A stretch of 5,937 bases of DNA from Deltaproteobacteria bacterium RIFCSPHIGHO2_12_FULL_43_9. Lineage in GTDB: Bacteria; Bdellovibrionota; O2-12-FULL-43-9. Positions 1 to 5,556 of this stretch are shown in pieces (positions within the stretch are counted from its first letter, which is position 1; every line of letters begins with the position of its first letter). The notes under the pieces were generated by a model. That model was not told where the DNA came from and made no database searches. It saw only the letters and a program-made list of their open reading frames with translations. Where the stretch lies: the NCBI GenBank assembly GCA_001798265.1, contig MGRR01000093.1, positions 1 through 5,937 on the forward strand, in the 5' to 3' direction. Made by a program: the position numbers and the translations under genes.

Positions 1-1688
1 TTTCCTATAGTTGCGGCGATGTTTGCGCCCGGGTGCATGTGGTACGGCTCTATGTTGGTTCTTTCCGGTTTATTCATGTCTTCAAAAATATCATTAACTG
101 TTTGCATGGCGCTCTCAACGGCTGACTCCATTCCTATGCCGATCCAGCCGCTGTGACAGCCGGCAACGTACCAGTTTTTTGCACCCGTTCTGTGTGTGTT
201 GAAAAAACGATGTAGGCCGGCTATTGCCGGTTGCTCACTAAGGTAGAGAACATCAGGATACATTTCAGCGAAGGATATATGCTCTATAAGAGATGGATCA
301 GCATCCGGATAAACTCGATGTATATCTTTTATTACTCGTTTTATCTGGGTTTCTTTTGAGTGGCTGTCTCGGATAATTCCAACATCAAGAAGAACATCGA
401 TTACATCACCGCTATGATCTAGATCGTCTGAGCCGAAGTTGTTGTATACAGACTGGCACCCGTTGAACGATAAATATGGATTATGTGTGCCAGTAATAAT
501 CTTTTCATTACGGGTTACCTGCTCTTTGTAATAGACTCGGCCAATACTTAGCTGTGTCTGATTTCCCCTGGATGAAAAAAATGATCTTACATATGGATGT
601 TTTCTAAGTGGGGAATCCGTTGGTAGAAGTTTTGCGATCATATGCGGATAGATCGCCGTTATTAATTTTTTGCATTTGATATTTTCATAGCCGTTTTCTT
701 TCGGATTAGCCCAGAGTTGGTTTCCTATCGGACGTTTTATCTCTGACATTCTGTCCAGCGTAGTATCAATACCACACCTGGTGCAGAAAGACCTGTCGAG
801 AAGATAATTTTCCGCTCCACAATTATCACATATATAACGTTTGGACTCTGCTGAGTCTGGACCGTAGTTTCTAACCCATACGGATTCTACCTCGGTTCCA
901 TCGCTGTTACTTTCTATCCTCCTGGCTTCGGTCCAGAAACTGAAGTTGACACCCATTGATTTAAGTTTTTCTACAAAATTATCTATAAAAGCTGAGTTAT
1001 AGTTTTTGCCAAACACGTGGTAGTGCAGCGAGTCACGATTCATAACAAGGGTGCCGGCTAAAACGGCAGCCATGCGTGGCGCACTGGTGTACCAGGGGTG
1101 AAGGTTGTAGATGCTAGGTGTTACAGCCTCGATAAAATCCCTGGAATACTTACCCATGTTCAGTAAAAGCTCTAGGCTTTCAAGACTCATTGTGTTTGGA
1201 ATCAGTGGCGGTTCCTGCTCTCCACTCATCATTGATTTCGCGCAGTATGCGGAAACACATGCCAACTTCAAAATATCCCATTTTGCGGTTAGCGGCATTT
1301 TTAATTTTGCCATCATGCCTATTCCGTGGAGTGGAGGGGGAAGGTGTCTGGCTGTCCAGTCATTCATGCTCAATTCATGTTTTTTTCCGTCACCGGTAAT
1401 GATGTTGTAGCCATCGTAAAGCGGGGAAAGTATACCCCCTACTTCACCTATAAGTTTTATTATGTTTGGGTATTTGTCCCTGAAGATCATATGCATGGGT
1501 GGCTGAAGTTTCTTCTTTTTGCCCAACCTGTGATCAATCCAGTTACCGGTTAATCCTCCGGCGGTTCCAGATCTCTCTATAATCAGAATATTAAAAGATG
1601 GATTGAGTTTTTTCAGATAATAGGCGCTCGTAAGTCCGGATGGACCTGCGCCAACAATTACAAAATCGTATTCTCTCTTTTCAATCAT
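1..1688 (-). CDS. FAD-dependent oxidoreductase (amine oxidase/desaturase-like fold) with zinc-ribbon insert, 3' partial
   Basis: The frame is open for 562 codons from the ATG at 1688 to the window edge, so the C-terminus is missing, probably by little. An N-terminal Rossmann FAD site is visible: GAGPSG at residues 13-18, acidic E38 at the end of the second strand, then GG at 44-45 as in the flavin amine oxidase, protoporphyrinogen oxidase and phytoene desaturase superfamily. The matching C-terminal FAD-contact segment is near 505-530 (WYVAG, then GIGMESAVESA). Residues 287-305 hold CxxC-x11-CxxC, a zinc-ribbon-like insertion that is not part of the core fold and makes the protein longer than the usual 430-500 residues. 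The substrate cannot be read from the sequence. It lies 171 bases downstream of a co-directional dehydrogenase. No good Shine-Dalgarno precedes 1688. An in-frame ATG at 1784 would add 32 residues, but the Rossmann motif position and a putative promoter over 1784 favour 1688. Confidence 0.85.
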   Translation of the reverse strand, partial: MIEKREYDFVIVGAGPSGLTSAYYLKKLNPSFNILIIERSGTAGGLTGNWIDHRLGKKKKLQPPMHMIFRDKYPNIIKLIGEVGGILSPLYDGYNIITGDGKKHELSMNDWTARHLPPPLHGIGMMAKLKMPLTAKWDILKLACVSAYCAKSMMSGEQEPPLIPNTMSLESLELLLNMGKYSRDFIEAVTPSIYNLHPWYTSAPRMAAVLAGTLVMNRDSLHYHVFGKNYNSAFIDNFVEKLKSMGVNFSFWTEARRIESNSDGTEVESVWVRNYGPDSAESKRYICDNCGAENYLLDRSFCTRCGIDTTLDRMSEIKRPIGNQLWANPKENGYENIKCKKLITAIYPHMIAKLLPTDSPLRKHPYVRSFFSSRGNQTQLSIGRVYYKEQVTRNEKIITGTHNPYLSFNGCQSVYNNFGSDDLDHSGDVIDVLLDVGIIRDSHSKETQIKRVIKDIHRVYPDADPSLIEHISFAEMYPDVLYLSEQPAIAGLHRFFNTHRTGAKNWYVAGCHSGWIGIGMESAVESAMQTVNDIFEDMNKPERTNIEPYHMHPGANIAATIG

Positions 1689-1782
1689 AGGGGTACAATT
1701 CGTCAGCAGTGGAGGATTGATGCTACCCAATAAATGACGCAGCGTCCAATTTATATTGGAGAAGTCATTCACCAAGAGATAC

Positions 1783-1811
1783 ATTATTTAATAAATGGCA
1801 ATGTAAGTTAA
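1783..1811 (-). promoter_or_regulatory. Possible sigma70 promoter for the FAD oxidoreductase gene
   Basis: Read on the minus strand, TTAACT (1811-1806) is a 4/6 match to the -35 consensus. A 17-base spacer separates it from AATAAT (1788-1783), a 5/6 match to -10. Transcription would begin near 1776 and give a leader of about 88 bases before the ATG at 1688. The -10 box would cover the alternative ATG at 1784, which argues against that start. The region is AT-rich, so a chance match is possible. Confidence 0.3.
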
Positions 1812-1859
1812 AAGTAATTCATCCCGACATTCTTTCCAGAATAATAAGTCCTAGACTCA

Positions 1860-2687
1860 TTACGATTTCAAAACCCTTTTCTGCTTTAAAAGAATATCAT
1901 CCATTGCCTGGGTTACCCGGAATGTTCTTGCGACGAAATTAAAAACCTTGTTTGGTAGTATTGCAGAGAGCAATGGAAGGAGTTTCACCATGAATGGTTC
2001 AAGCACAATCTCTCTGTTTTTGTCGACCGACCTGAAAATAATATTCGCGATCTTTTCCTGGCTCAGGAGCGGGGTGAAAAGAGGAGGTTTTACCCCTTCA
2101 AACATCCCGGTAGTGATGAAGCTTGGCGAGACAATTGTGAAACGAATGTTGGCGTTCGGTATCTGGTTAACCTCCAGTGCCAGGGCTTTTGTAAATCCGA
2201 TAACCGAGTGCTTGGAGGCGCAGTATGTCGCCATACCGGGGACACCCATTAGCCCCGCGGCTGACGCAATCGCACAGATATGCCCATCTCCTTTACTGAT
2301 CATTGCCGGCAAAAAGGCTTTTAAAACCCAGAAATGGGAGATTATGTTAACATTCATTGTCTTCTCAAGAAGATGATCAGGGCAGTCAAGGAATTTTGCG
2401 TTTTCGACTATTCCGGCATTATTGACAACGATATCGGGGACCCCGATTTCACGGATGATCCTTGCACCCAATTCATAAACCCTCTGTCGGTCGGTGATAT
2501 CGCAGCAAAAAAAATAGGCGTTTTGTAGCCACTTTTCAGCCTTTTTGAGATTTTCGCTATCAATATCAACCGCGATGACCCTTGCCCCATGCTGATCGTA
2601 TAATCTGGCAAGGGACAAACCTATTCCATGGGCGGCGCCAGTGATAAAAACAATCTTATCCTTATAATTCTTTTTCGTATCTTTCAT
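1860..2687 (-). CDS. SDR-family NAD(P)-dependent oxidoreductase (classical short-chain dehydrogenase)
   Basis: This 275-residue protein is a complete classical short-chain dehydrogenase/reductase of normal length. It has the TGxxxGIG dinucleotide-binding motif at T16-G23 (TGAAHGIG), D41 at the end of the second strand, which favours NAD(H) over NADP(H), D63 for adenine-ring contact, and NNAG at 89-92. The catalytic tetrad is N114, S142, Y155 and K159 (YCASK at 155-159). Family knowledge predicts reversible oxidation of a hydroxyl to a carbonyl in the cytoplasm or at the membrane face. The hydrophobic stretch around 230-255 resembles members acting on lipid-like substrates such as retinol or steroid dehydrogenase relatives; that is weak inference. 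The start at 2687 puts the first strand at residues 11-15, as usual. No strong Shine-Dalgarno is seen. The FAD oxidoreductase follows on the same strand, and the barrel gene is divergent. Confidence 0.93.
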   Translation of the reverse strand: MKDTKKNYKDKIVFITGAAHGIGLSLARLYDQHGARVIAVDIDSENLKKAEKWLQNAYFFCCDITDRQRVYELGARIIREIGVPDIVVNNAGIVENAKFLDCPDHLLEKTMNVNIISHFWVLKAFLPAMISKGDGHICAIASAAGLMGVPGMATYCASKHSVIGFTKALALEVNQIPNANIRFTIVSPSFITTGMFEGVKPPLFTPLLSQEKIANIIFRSVDKNREIVLEPFMVKLLPLLSAILPNKVFNFVARTFRVTQAMDDILLKQKRVLKS

Positions 2688-2712
2688 TTTAGAGTGGAGC
2701 TACTCTCTTAAA

Positions 2713-2721
2713 TGTTTTAAT
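2713..2721 (+). promoter_or_regulatory. Possible extended -10 promoter for the barrel-dedA operon
   Basis: TG at 2713-2714, one base, then TTTAAT (2716-2721, 5/6 to TATAAT) forms an extended -10 element without a recognisable -35. Initiation would fall near 2728, about 35 bases before the ATG at 2763. It would lie across the divergent SDR promoter. A single short box in AT-rich DNA is weak evidence. Confidence 0.25.
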
Positions 2722-2731
2722 CTTTTGATTA

Positions 2732-2760
2732 GGTATATGTGGCAATCGGGTGGGTGTCAA
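2732..2760 (-). promoter_or_regulatory. Probable sigma70 promoter for the SDR gene
   Basis: On the minus strand a perfect TTGACA (2760-2755) is followed by a 17-base spacer and TATACC (2737-2732), a 4/6 match to TATAAT. Transcription would start near 2725, giving a leader of about 38 bases to the ATG at 2687. The -35 box ends only two bases before the ATG of the divergent barrel gene, so the promoter overlaps that gene's translation-initiation region. Confidence 0.5.
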
Positions 2761-2762
2761 TA

Positions 2763-3938
2763 ATGAAAGAAATTCATTTTATTTTACTATCCTTAAAACT
2801 GCTACTAATTATTTTTCTACTCCCAATCCCTTCTTTTGCGCAGGAGTGGCCGGTGATTGCCCCGCAGGAGTTGATCCCGAAGAAAGAGGAGGGGGTATAT
2901 TTCAGGCCATACGTGAGTATGCACGATTATGGAACTACCCTGGAGAATGATAACCGTTATATCGTCGGTCTGGCGGTAGAAAAGGTCAGAAAGGATTATT
3001 TTAATCTCAATCTCAATATCATTAATTCGGTCGAAGGGACGCAGCAGGCGTATACCGGGATTACAGATTTTCTCCTCCCCTGGGGAGATACCTTCATAAC
3101 ATATGGTGGATGGACATCCCTTCGATCGGGGCTCGCCTCCCAGATGGATATGGAGGGTGAGGCGTGGCAGATTAGCCCAAGATATCTGATTCCACTGCCA
3201 GAGATTATCAAGGGTGTGATCAATAGTGTTGAGTTGGGGCTTGATATTAAGGAGACGGATAATCTCTTCGATCAGAGAGCAACCGTGTTAGCGCCACTGC
3301 CTGAGCAGATATTCCAGTTAAATGGATTTTACGAGGTCGATTTTACAGATTTTATGGGGGATACGGATGCGAGTATCCTTTTGGTTTATAGCCCGGGTGG
3401 TGTGTCAGAGGCGAATTCCGACGCGAGATTCCAGACGTTGAGGCAAAACGCGAGGTCGAACTATTTTTATGGTGAATTTAATTTTAATAAAAATTTCAAT
3501 CTCCCACTGAATTTTTATCTCTTTGAACAATTTGATTATCAATTTTCAACGGCCGCACTCCCTGATCAGGAGCAGTTGGATTTGGGCGGATGGGAGACTA
3601 TTCGTGGATATGATGAATCCTTAGCTAGTGGCGACCAGGGATTCTTTTTTAACAGTGAGCTCCATTTTCCCCTGTTTTCATTTACCAAGTTAATAAATAT
3701 GGAAAAATTTAATGATGAGGTCGATTTTTTCCTGTTTATTGATTACGGGCGGGTGTTTTCACTGGATCAATTGCCGGAATTGTCGCCAAGTTTGTCTTTG
3801 GGGAGTACCGGGTTTGGTGTAAATTACAGTTTGATGACCAATTTTTATATAAGATATTTCTTCGGTTTTCAGTTTATAGAAGCCCCTGTTCAGCAATCCG
3901 ATAACAGGGGGCACATCCTGATGGTCTTAAGTTTTTGA
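2763..3938 (+). CDS. Outer-membrane beta-barrel protein of the Omp85/TpsB (ShlB/FhaC-like) type, lacking POTRA domains
   Basis: The 391-residue product begins with a clear signal peptide: K2, a long hydrophobic core at about residues 6-20, then SFA before Q27 as the likely cleavage site. After a short linker, alternating hydrophobic/polar beta strands start near residue 45 and run to the end, finishing in ILMVLSF with the C-terminal Phe used as an outer-membrane assembly signal. The segment at 275-283 (GGWETIRGY), followed by GDQG and a strand, matches the conserved RGY loop (R281-Y283) of Omp85 and two-partner-secretion transporters. Those proteins normally carry periplasmic POTRA domains and exceed 500 residues; here there is no room for them. 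The ATG at 2763 is chosen because it starts the signal peptide cleanly. A GTG at 2739 with AGG five bases upstream would add eight residues. dedA follows after 7 bases. The cargo or partner is unknown. Confidence 0.8.
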   Translation: MKEIHFILLSLKLLLIIFLLPIPSFAQEWPVIAPQELIPKKEEGVYFRPYVSMHDYGTTLENDNRYIVGLAVEKVRKDYFNLNLNIINSVEGTQQAYTGITDFLLPWGDTFITYGGWTSLRSGLASQMDMEGEAWQISPRYLIPLPEIIKGVINSVELGLDIKETDNLFDQRATVLAPLPEQIFQLNGFYEVDFTDFMGDTDASILLVYSPGGVSEANSDARFQTLRQNARSNYFYGEFNFNKNFNLPLNFYLFEQFDYQFSTAALPDQEQLDLGGWETIRGYDESLASGDQGFFFNSELHFPLFSFTKLINMEKFNDEVDFFLFIDYGRVFSLDQLPELSPSLSLGSTGFGVNYSLMTNFYIRYFFGFQFIEAPVQQSDNRGHILMVLSF

Positions 3939-3942
3939 GGTG
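3937..3942 (+). promoter_or_regulatory. Ribosome-binding site of dedA, overlapping the barrel gene stop codon
   Basis: GAGGTG begins inside the TGA stop codon (3936-3938) of the barrel gene and ends three bases before the ATG at 3946. Two in-frame GTG codons (3940, 3943) lie within or directly after it, so ATG 3946 is the sensible start. The arrangement implies translational coupling of the two genes. Confidence 0.6.
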
Positions 3943-3945
3943 GTG

Positions 3946-4518
3946 ATGGAAGAGATTCTGAGCTGGATAAATCAGTATGGGCTTGTTGCCGTTTCACTTC
4001 TGATTCTCTCATGCGGGGTCGGGGCGCCGGTTTCCCAGGATCTGGTTGTTTTGATCGCCGGTTTTCTGGTGGGGCAGGGGGTATTTCACTTTCTGGATGT
4101 TCTTGTCGTCTCTTTCGCGTCAATAATCTGCGCCGATGTGATGTTGTATCACATCGGAAAGCTCCATAAGTTTGTTCCATTCGTTCACAGAATTCTCACA
4201 CCAAAAAGGCGAAACCGGATCGACAGGTTCTTTCAAAGATTTGGGGTGCAGAGCATTTTGATCGTTGCCTTTATCCCTGGTGTCAGAACGCCTACCTTTA
4301 TTACTGCCGGGATTGTAAAGATGCCGTTTTGGAAATTTCTGGTACTAGATTTTATTGGTATGAGCATTATCACGAGCGTGGAGGTCTATCTCGCTTCCAG
4401 ATTAAGGGTGCCACTAGCGGTTATGGAAAGGTTTTATAGTGACGCGGCTCTGATAATATTTGCAATCTTTCTGTTGATGGTGTTGTTTTTTGTTCTGAGA
4501 TTCTACCGGAAGAAATGA
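3946..4518 (+). CDS. DedA/VTT-family integral membrane protein
   Basis: The protein has 190 residues and several hydrophobic segments (about 12-43, 48-64, 100-124, 130-150 and 163-184). Its layout is that of DedA family proteins, inner-membrane proteins implicated in phospholipid flipping and membrane-potential maintenance. Family landmarks are an amphipathic re-entrant region with D32 before LVVLIAG; ADVMLYHIGK at 63-72; and the core signature F109-I-P-G-V-R114 followed by AG at 121-122 and M126. Two conserved polar positions differ. The arginine normally six residues before R114 is A108, and the acidic residue of the usual PxPE(E/D) motif is Q31. Spacing and a stop-overlapping ribosome-binding site couple it to the upstream barrel gene. 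A miniature transposable element is inserted at its stop codon: the duplicated target begins with the last A of TGA, so the coding sequence is intact. The transported substrate is unknown. Confidence 0.87.
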   Translation: MEEILSWINQYGLVAVSLLILSCGVGAPVSQDLVVLIAGFLVGQGVFHFLDVLVVSFASIICADVMLYHIGKLHKFVPFVHRILTPKRRNRIDRFFQRFGVQSILIVAFIPGVRTPTFITAGIVKMPFWKFLVLDFIGMSIITSVEVYLASRLRVPLAVMERFYSDAALIIFAIFLLMVLFFVLRFYRKK

Positions 4519-4526
4519 TAAATTCA
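4518..4526. repeat. Left 9-bp target-site duplication
   Basis: ATAAATTCA directly abuts the left terminal repeat of the miniature element and is repeated without mismatch at 4672-4680. Its first base is the last base of the dedA stop codon. Confidence 0.85.
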
Positions 4527-4671
4527 GGCTTTGTTGCATAAAGCCCCGTATCACCATGGGTCCATTCGTCGTCATGCCAAGCCGCCGAAGGCGGCGTATG
4601 GCATCCGTTCGGGGAGACCCCCGACGCTGCTTCGCAGCTGGGGGTGACGAGGTGATTTACGCAACAAAGCC
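4527..4671. mobile_element. 145-bp MITE with IS5-family (IS903-group) type terminal inverted repeats
   Basis: The left end reads GGCTTTGTTGCATAAA (4527-4542). The reverse complement of the right end (4656-4671) is GGCTTTGTTGCGTAAA, so 15 of 16 positions match. Both ends are flanked by a perfect 9-bp direct repeat. The termini resemble those I recall for IS903 (GGCTTTGTTGAATAAATC), whose group also duplicates 9 bp, so a transposase of that kind probably mobilised the element in trans. There is no coding capacity; the interior is a GC-rich set of hairpins. The sharp edges and intact duplication suggest a fairly recent insertion. It separates dedA from the toxin-antitoxin promoter and may affect read-through or mRNA stability downstream of dedA. 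Confidence 0.85.
4569..4650. repeat. REP-like nested hairpins inside the MITE
   Basis: An outer pair TCGTCA (4569-4574) and TGACGA (4645-4650) encloses two stem-loops. Stem 1 spans 4574-4604: ATGCCA, A, GCCGCC, loop GAA, GGCGGC, GTA, TGGCAT (12 pairs with an asymmetric bulge). Stem 2 spans 4617-4645: ACCCCC, three bases, GCTGC, loop TTC, GCAGC, T, GGGGGT (11 pairs). A competing perfect 6-bp stem, TCGGGG (4609-4614) with CCCCGA (4619-4624), shares the C-run. No T-tract follows, so it is not a standard intrinsic terminator. Confidence 0.7.
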
Positions 4672-4680
4672 ATAAATTCA
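4672..4680. repeat. Right 9-bp target-site duplication
   Basis: ATAAATTCA abuts the right terminal repeat of the miniature element and is identical to the copy at 4518-4526. It fixes the element boundaries at 4527 and 4671. Confidence 0.85.
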
Positions 4681-4714
4681 GCACAAGTACTTGATATTAC
4701 ATATAAAAAATCGA

Positions 4715-4743
4715 TTGCCAAGCCCCGCATTCTGTATTACTAT
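4715..4743 (+). promoter_or_regulatory. Probable sigma70 promoter of the toxin-antitoxin operon
   Basis: TTGCCA (4715-4720, 4/6 to TTGACA) is separated by 17 bases from TACTAT (4738-4743, 4/6 to TATAAT). Initiation near 4750 would leave a very short leader before the ATG at 4763. The -10 region lies inside the palindromic operator, as expected for an autorepressed toxin-antitoxin operon. Confidence 0.5.
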
Positions 4744-4751
4744 GTAATACA
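4733..4751. promoter_or_regulatory. Palindromic operator of the toxin-antitoxin operon
   Basis: TGTATTAC (4733-4740) and GTAATACA (4744-4751) form a perfect 8-bp inverted repeat around TAT. It covers the -10 box and ends 11 bases before the antitoxin start. Ribbon-helix-helix antitoxins bind short palindromes of this type to repress their own operons, so this is the likely autoregulatory site. Confidence 0.65.
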
Positions 4752-4762
4752 TAGGTGGCGTC

Positions 4763-4987
4763 ATGAAATTAAAACCAGTAATTACATTTAGATTATCTAA
4801 AGAGCTTATTAAAGAGCTTCAATCTATTTGTGCCTCTGAAGATAGGTCGGCAAGTGAAATTATAAGAGAGGCTATTAAAAGGTATTTGGCAATATATAAA
4901 TTTAGAACATTGCGGAATAAAGTGCTTCCCTTCGCGGAAGCGCAAGGTGTTCTAACGGACGAAGATGTTTTTAAATTAATATCGTGA
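4763..4987 (+). CDS. Ribbon-helix-helix (CopG/MetJ-fold) antitoxin
   Basis: This is a 74-residue protein. Residues 5-11 (PVITFRL) form the DNA-contacting beta-strand, followed by helix A (about 12-25, SKELIKELQSICAS) and helix B (about 29-43, containing SASEIIREAIKRYL), the classic CopG/RHH arrangement. The C-terminal part (about 45-74) is likely the arm that wraps and inhibits the toxin. Family knowledge indicates a dimer that binds the operator and neutralises the partner. AGGTGG (4753-4758) sits four bases before the ATG, a good ribosome-binding site. The stop codon overlaps the GTG start of the PIN gene by four bases, so the two are translationally coupled. The gene is AT-rich: sampled lines count 23/60 and 16/60 G+C, lower than dedA, and AGA/ATA codons are frequent. 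This suggests horizontal acquisition of the module. Confidence 0.87.
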   Translation: MKLKPVITFRLSKELIKELQSICASEDRSASEIIREAIKRYLAIYKFRTLRNKVLPFAEAQGVLTDEDVFKLIS

Positions 4988-5382
4988 AACTTATATTAGA
5001 TTCCAATATAATTATTGCGGCATTTGCAACCCATGGAATTTGTCATTCAATTTTTGAATATTGTATTTCTAACCACGAAATTTATATAAGCGAGGAAATC
5101 CTCGGAGAGATTGAACATAATTTAGCTTCAAAAATTAAATTACCTGACCGGATAATTAAAGAAATAAGAACCTATTTATTAGGGCATTGTAAAATATCAA
5201 TTCCAACAGAAATAGAATCCTCAAAATGTCGGGATGAATCTGATTTACACATACTTGGTCTTGCCAGGAATGTAATGGCAAATATAATTATATCTGGAGA
5301 TAGAGATCTATTGGTATTAAAAGAATTTGAGGTGACTAAAATAGTTTCTTCGAGAGAGTTTTGGGAGATGGTTAAAAAGTAA
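4984..5382 (+). CDS. PIN-domain toxin component, putative ribonuclease
   Basis: This 132-residue protein is a single PIN domain of the putative toxin-antitoxin PIN family (COG1569-like). The acidic metal-binding residues are in order: D6 with N8 in the first strand (LILDSNIII), E42 in SEEILGEIEHNL, D87 in RDESDLHILGLA, and D106 in SGDRDLL, with D108 nearby. Family members are Mg2+-dependent endoribonucleases that cut RNA and arrest growth when unbound by antitoxin; the target here is unknown. The start is GTG at 4984, overlapping the antitoxin TGA in a GTGA junction. It has no own ribosome-binding site, so it should depend on translation of the antitoxin. All catalytic acids are present, so the toxin looks intact. 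Low G+C and Ile-ATA-rich codon use match the antitoxin. No terminator is seen after the stop. Confidence 0.88.
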   Translation: MKLILDSNIIIAAFATHGICHSIFEYCISNHEIYISEEILGEIEHNLASKIKLPDRIIKEIRTYLLGHCKISIPTEIESSKCRDESDLHILGLARNVMANIIISGDRDLLVLKEFEVTKIVSSREFWEMVKK

Positions 5383-5556
5383 CCCGGGAAAAACACGCTT
5401 CTCCAGTCAGATACAGAGTCTACTGCACTTCATTACGCATTCAGCTACCCCCCGAAAAATATTATATAAAGGTGTTTACAAATTGGGAACAAGAATTGCA
5501 TCATAGCGGATATAAGATATTTGGCATGCTTGGTTGTATAAGCAACTGGTGTCAAT
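5383..5556. other. Intergenic region between the toxin gene and the phosphodiesterase gene
   Basis: No gene, tRNA, strong hairpin with T-tract, or duplicated flank is visible. A weak promoter-like pair, TTTACA with CATCAT 18 bases downstream, lies around 5475-5505 and might drive the phosphodiesterase gene, but AT-rich DNA makes this unreliable. No direct repeat matching the sequence left of the toxin-antitoxin module was found, so the right boundary of that module is undefined. Confidence 0.4.

Noticed and set aside
1111..1553. Several plus-strand open frames of 69-99 codons.
   Set aside because: They are antisense to the FAD oxidoreductase gene, whose frame is uninterrupted and carries clear motifs.
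1817..1831. A 15-base stretch that recurs in inverse orientation at 5225-5239, inside the PIN gene.
   Set aside because: The second copy encodes conserved PIN residues and the flanks do not extend the match. It is isolated and best taken as chance.
2691..2706. Short inverted repeat AGAGT-6-ACTCT just upstream of the SDR start.
   Set aside because: Five-base arms are too short to call an operator; no family-specific regulator site is recognisable.
4527..4671. CRISPR repeat or intrinsic terminator as explanations of the hairpin-rich segment.
   Set aside because: There is a single copy with no spacer periodicity, and no T-tract follows the stems; the terminal repeats with 9-bp target duplication explain it better.
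4421..4684. Minus-strand open frame of 87 codons across the dedA end and the miniature element.
   Set aside because: It is made from the antisense of dedA plus the inverted-repeat element, has no recognisable domain or ribosome-binding site, and its existence depends on the insertion.
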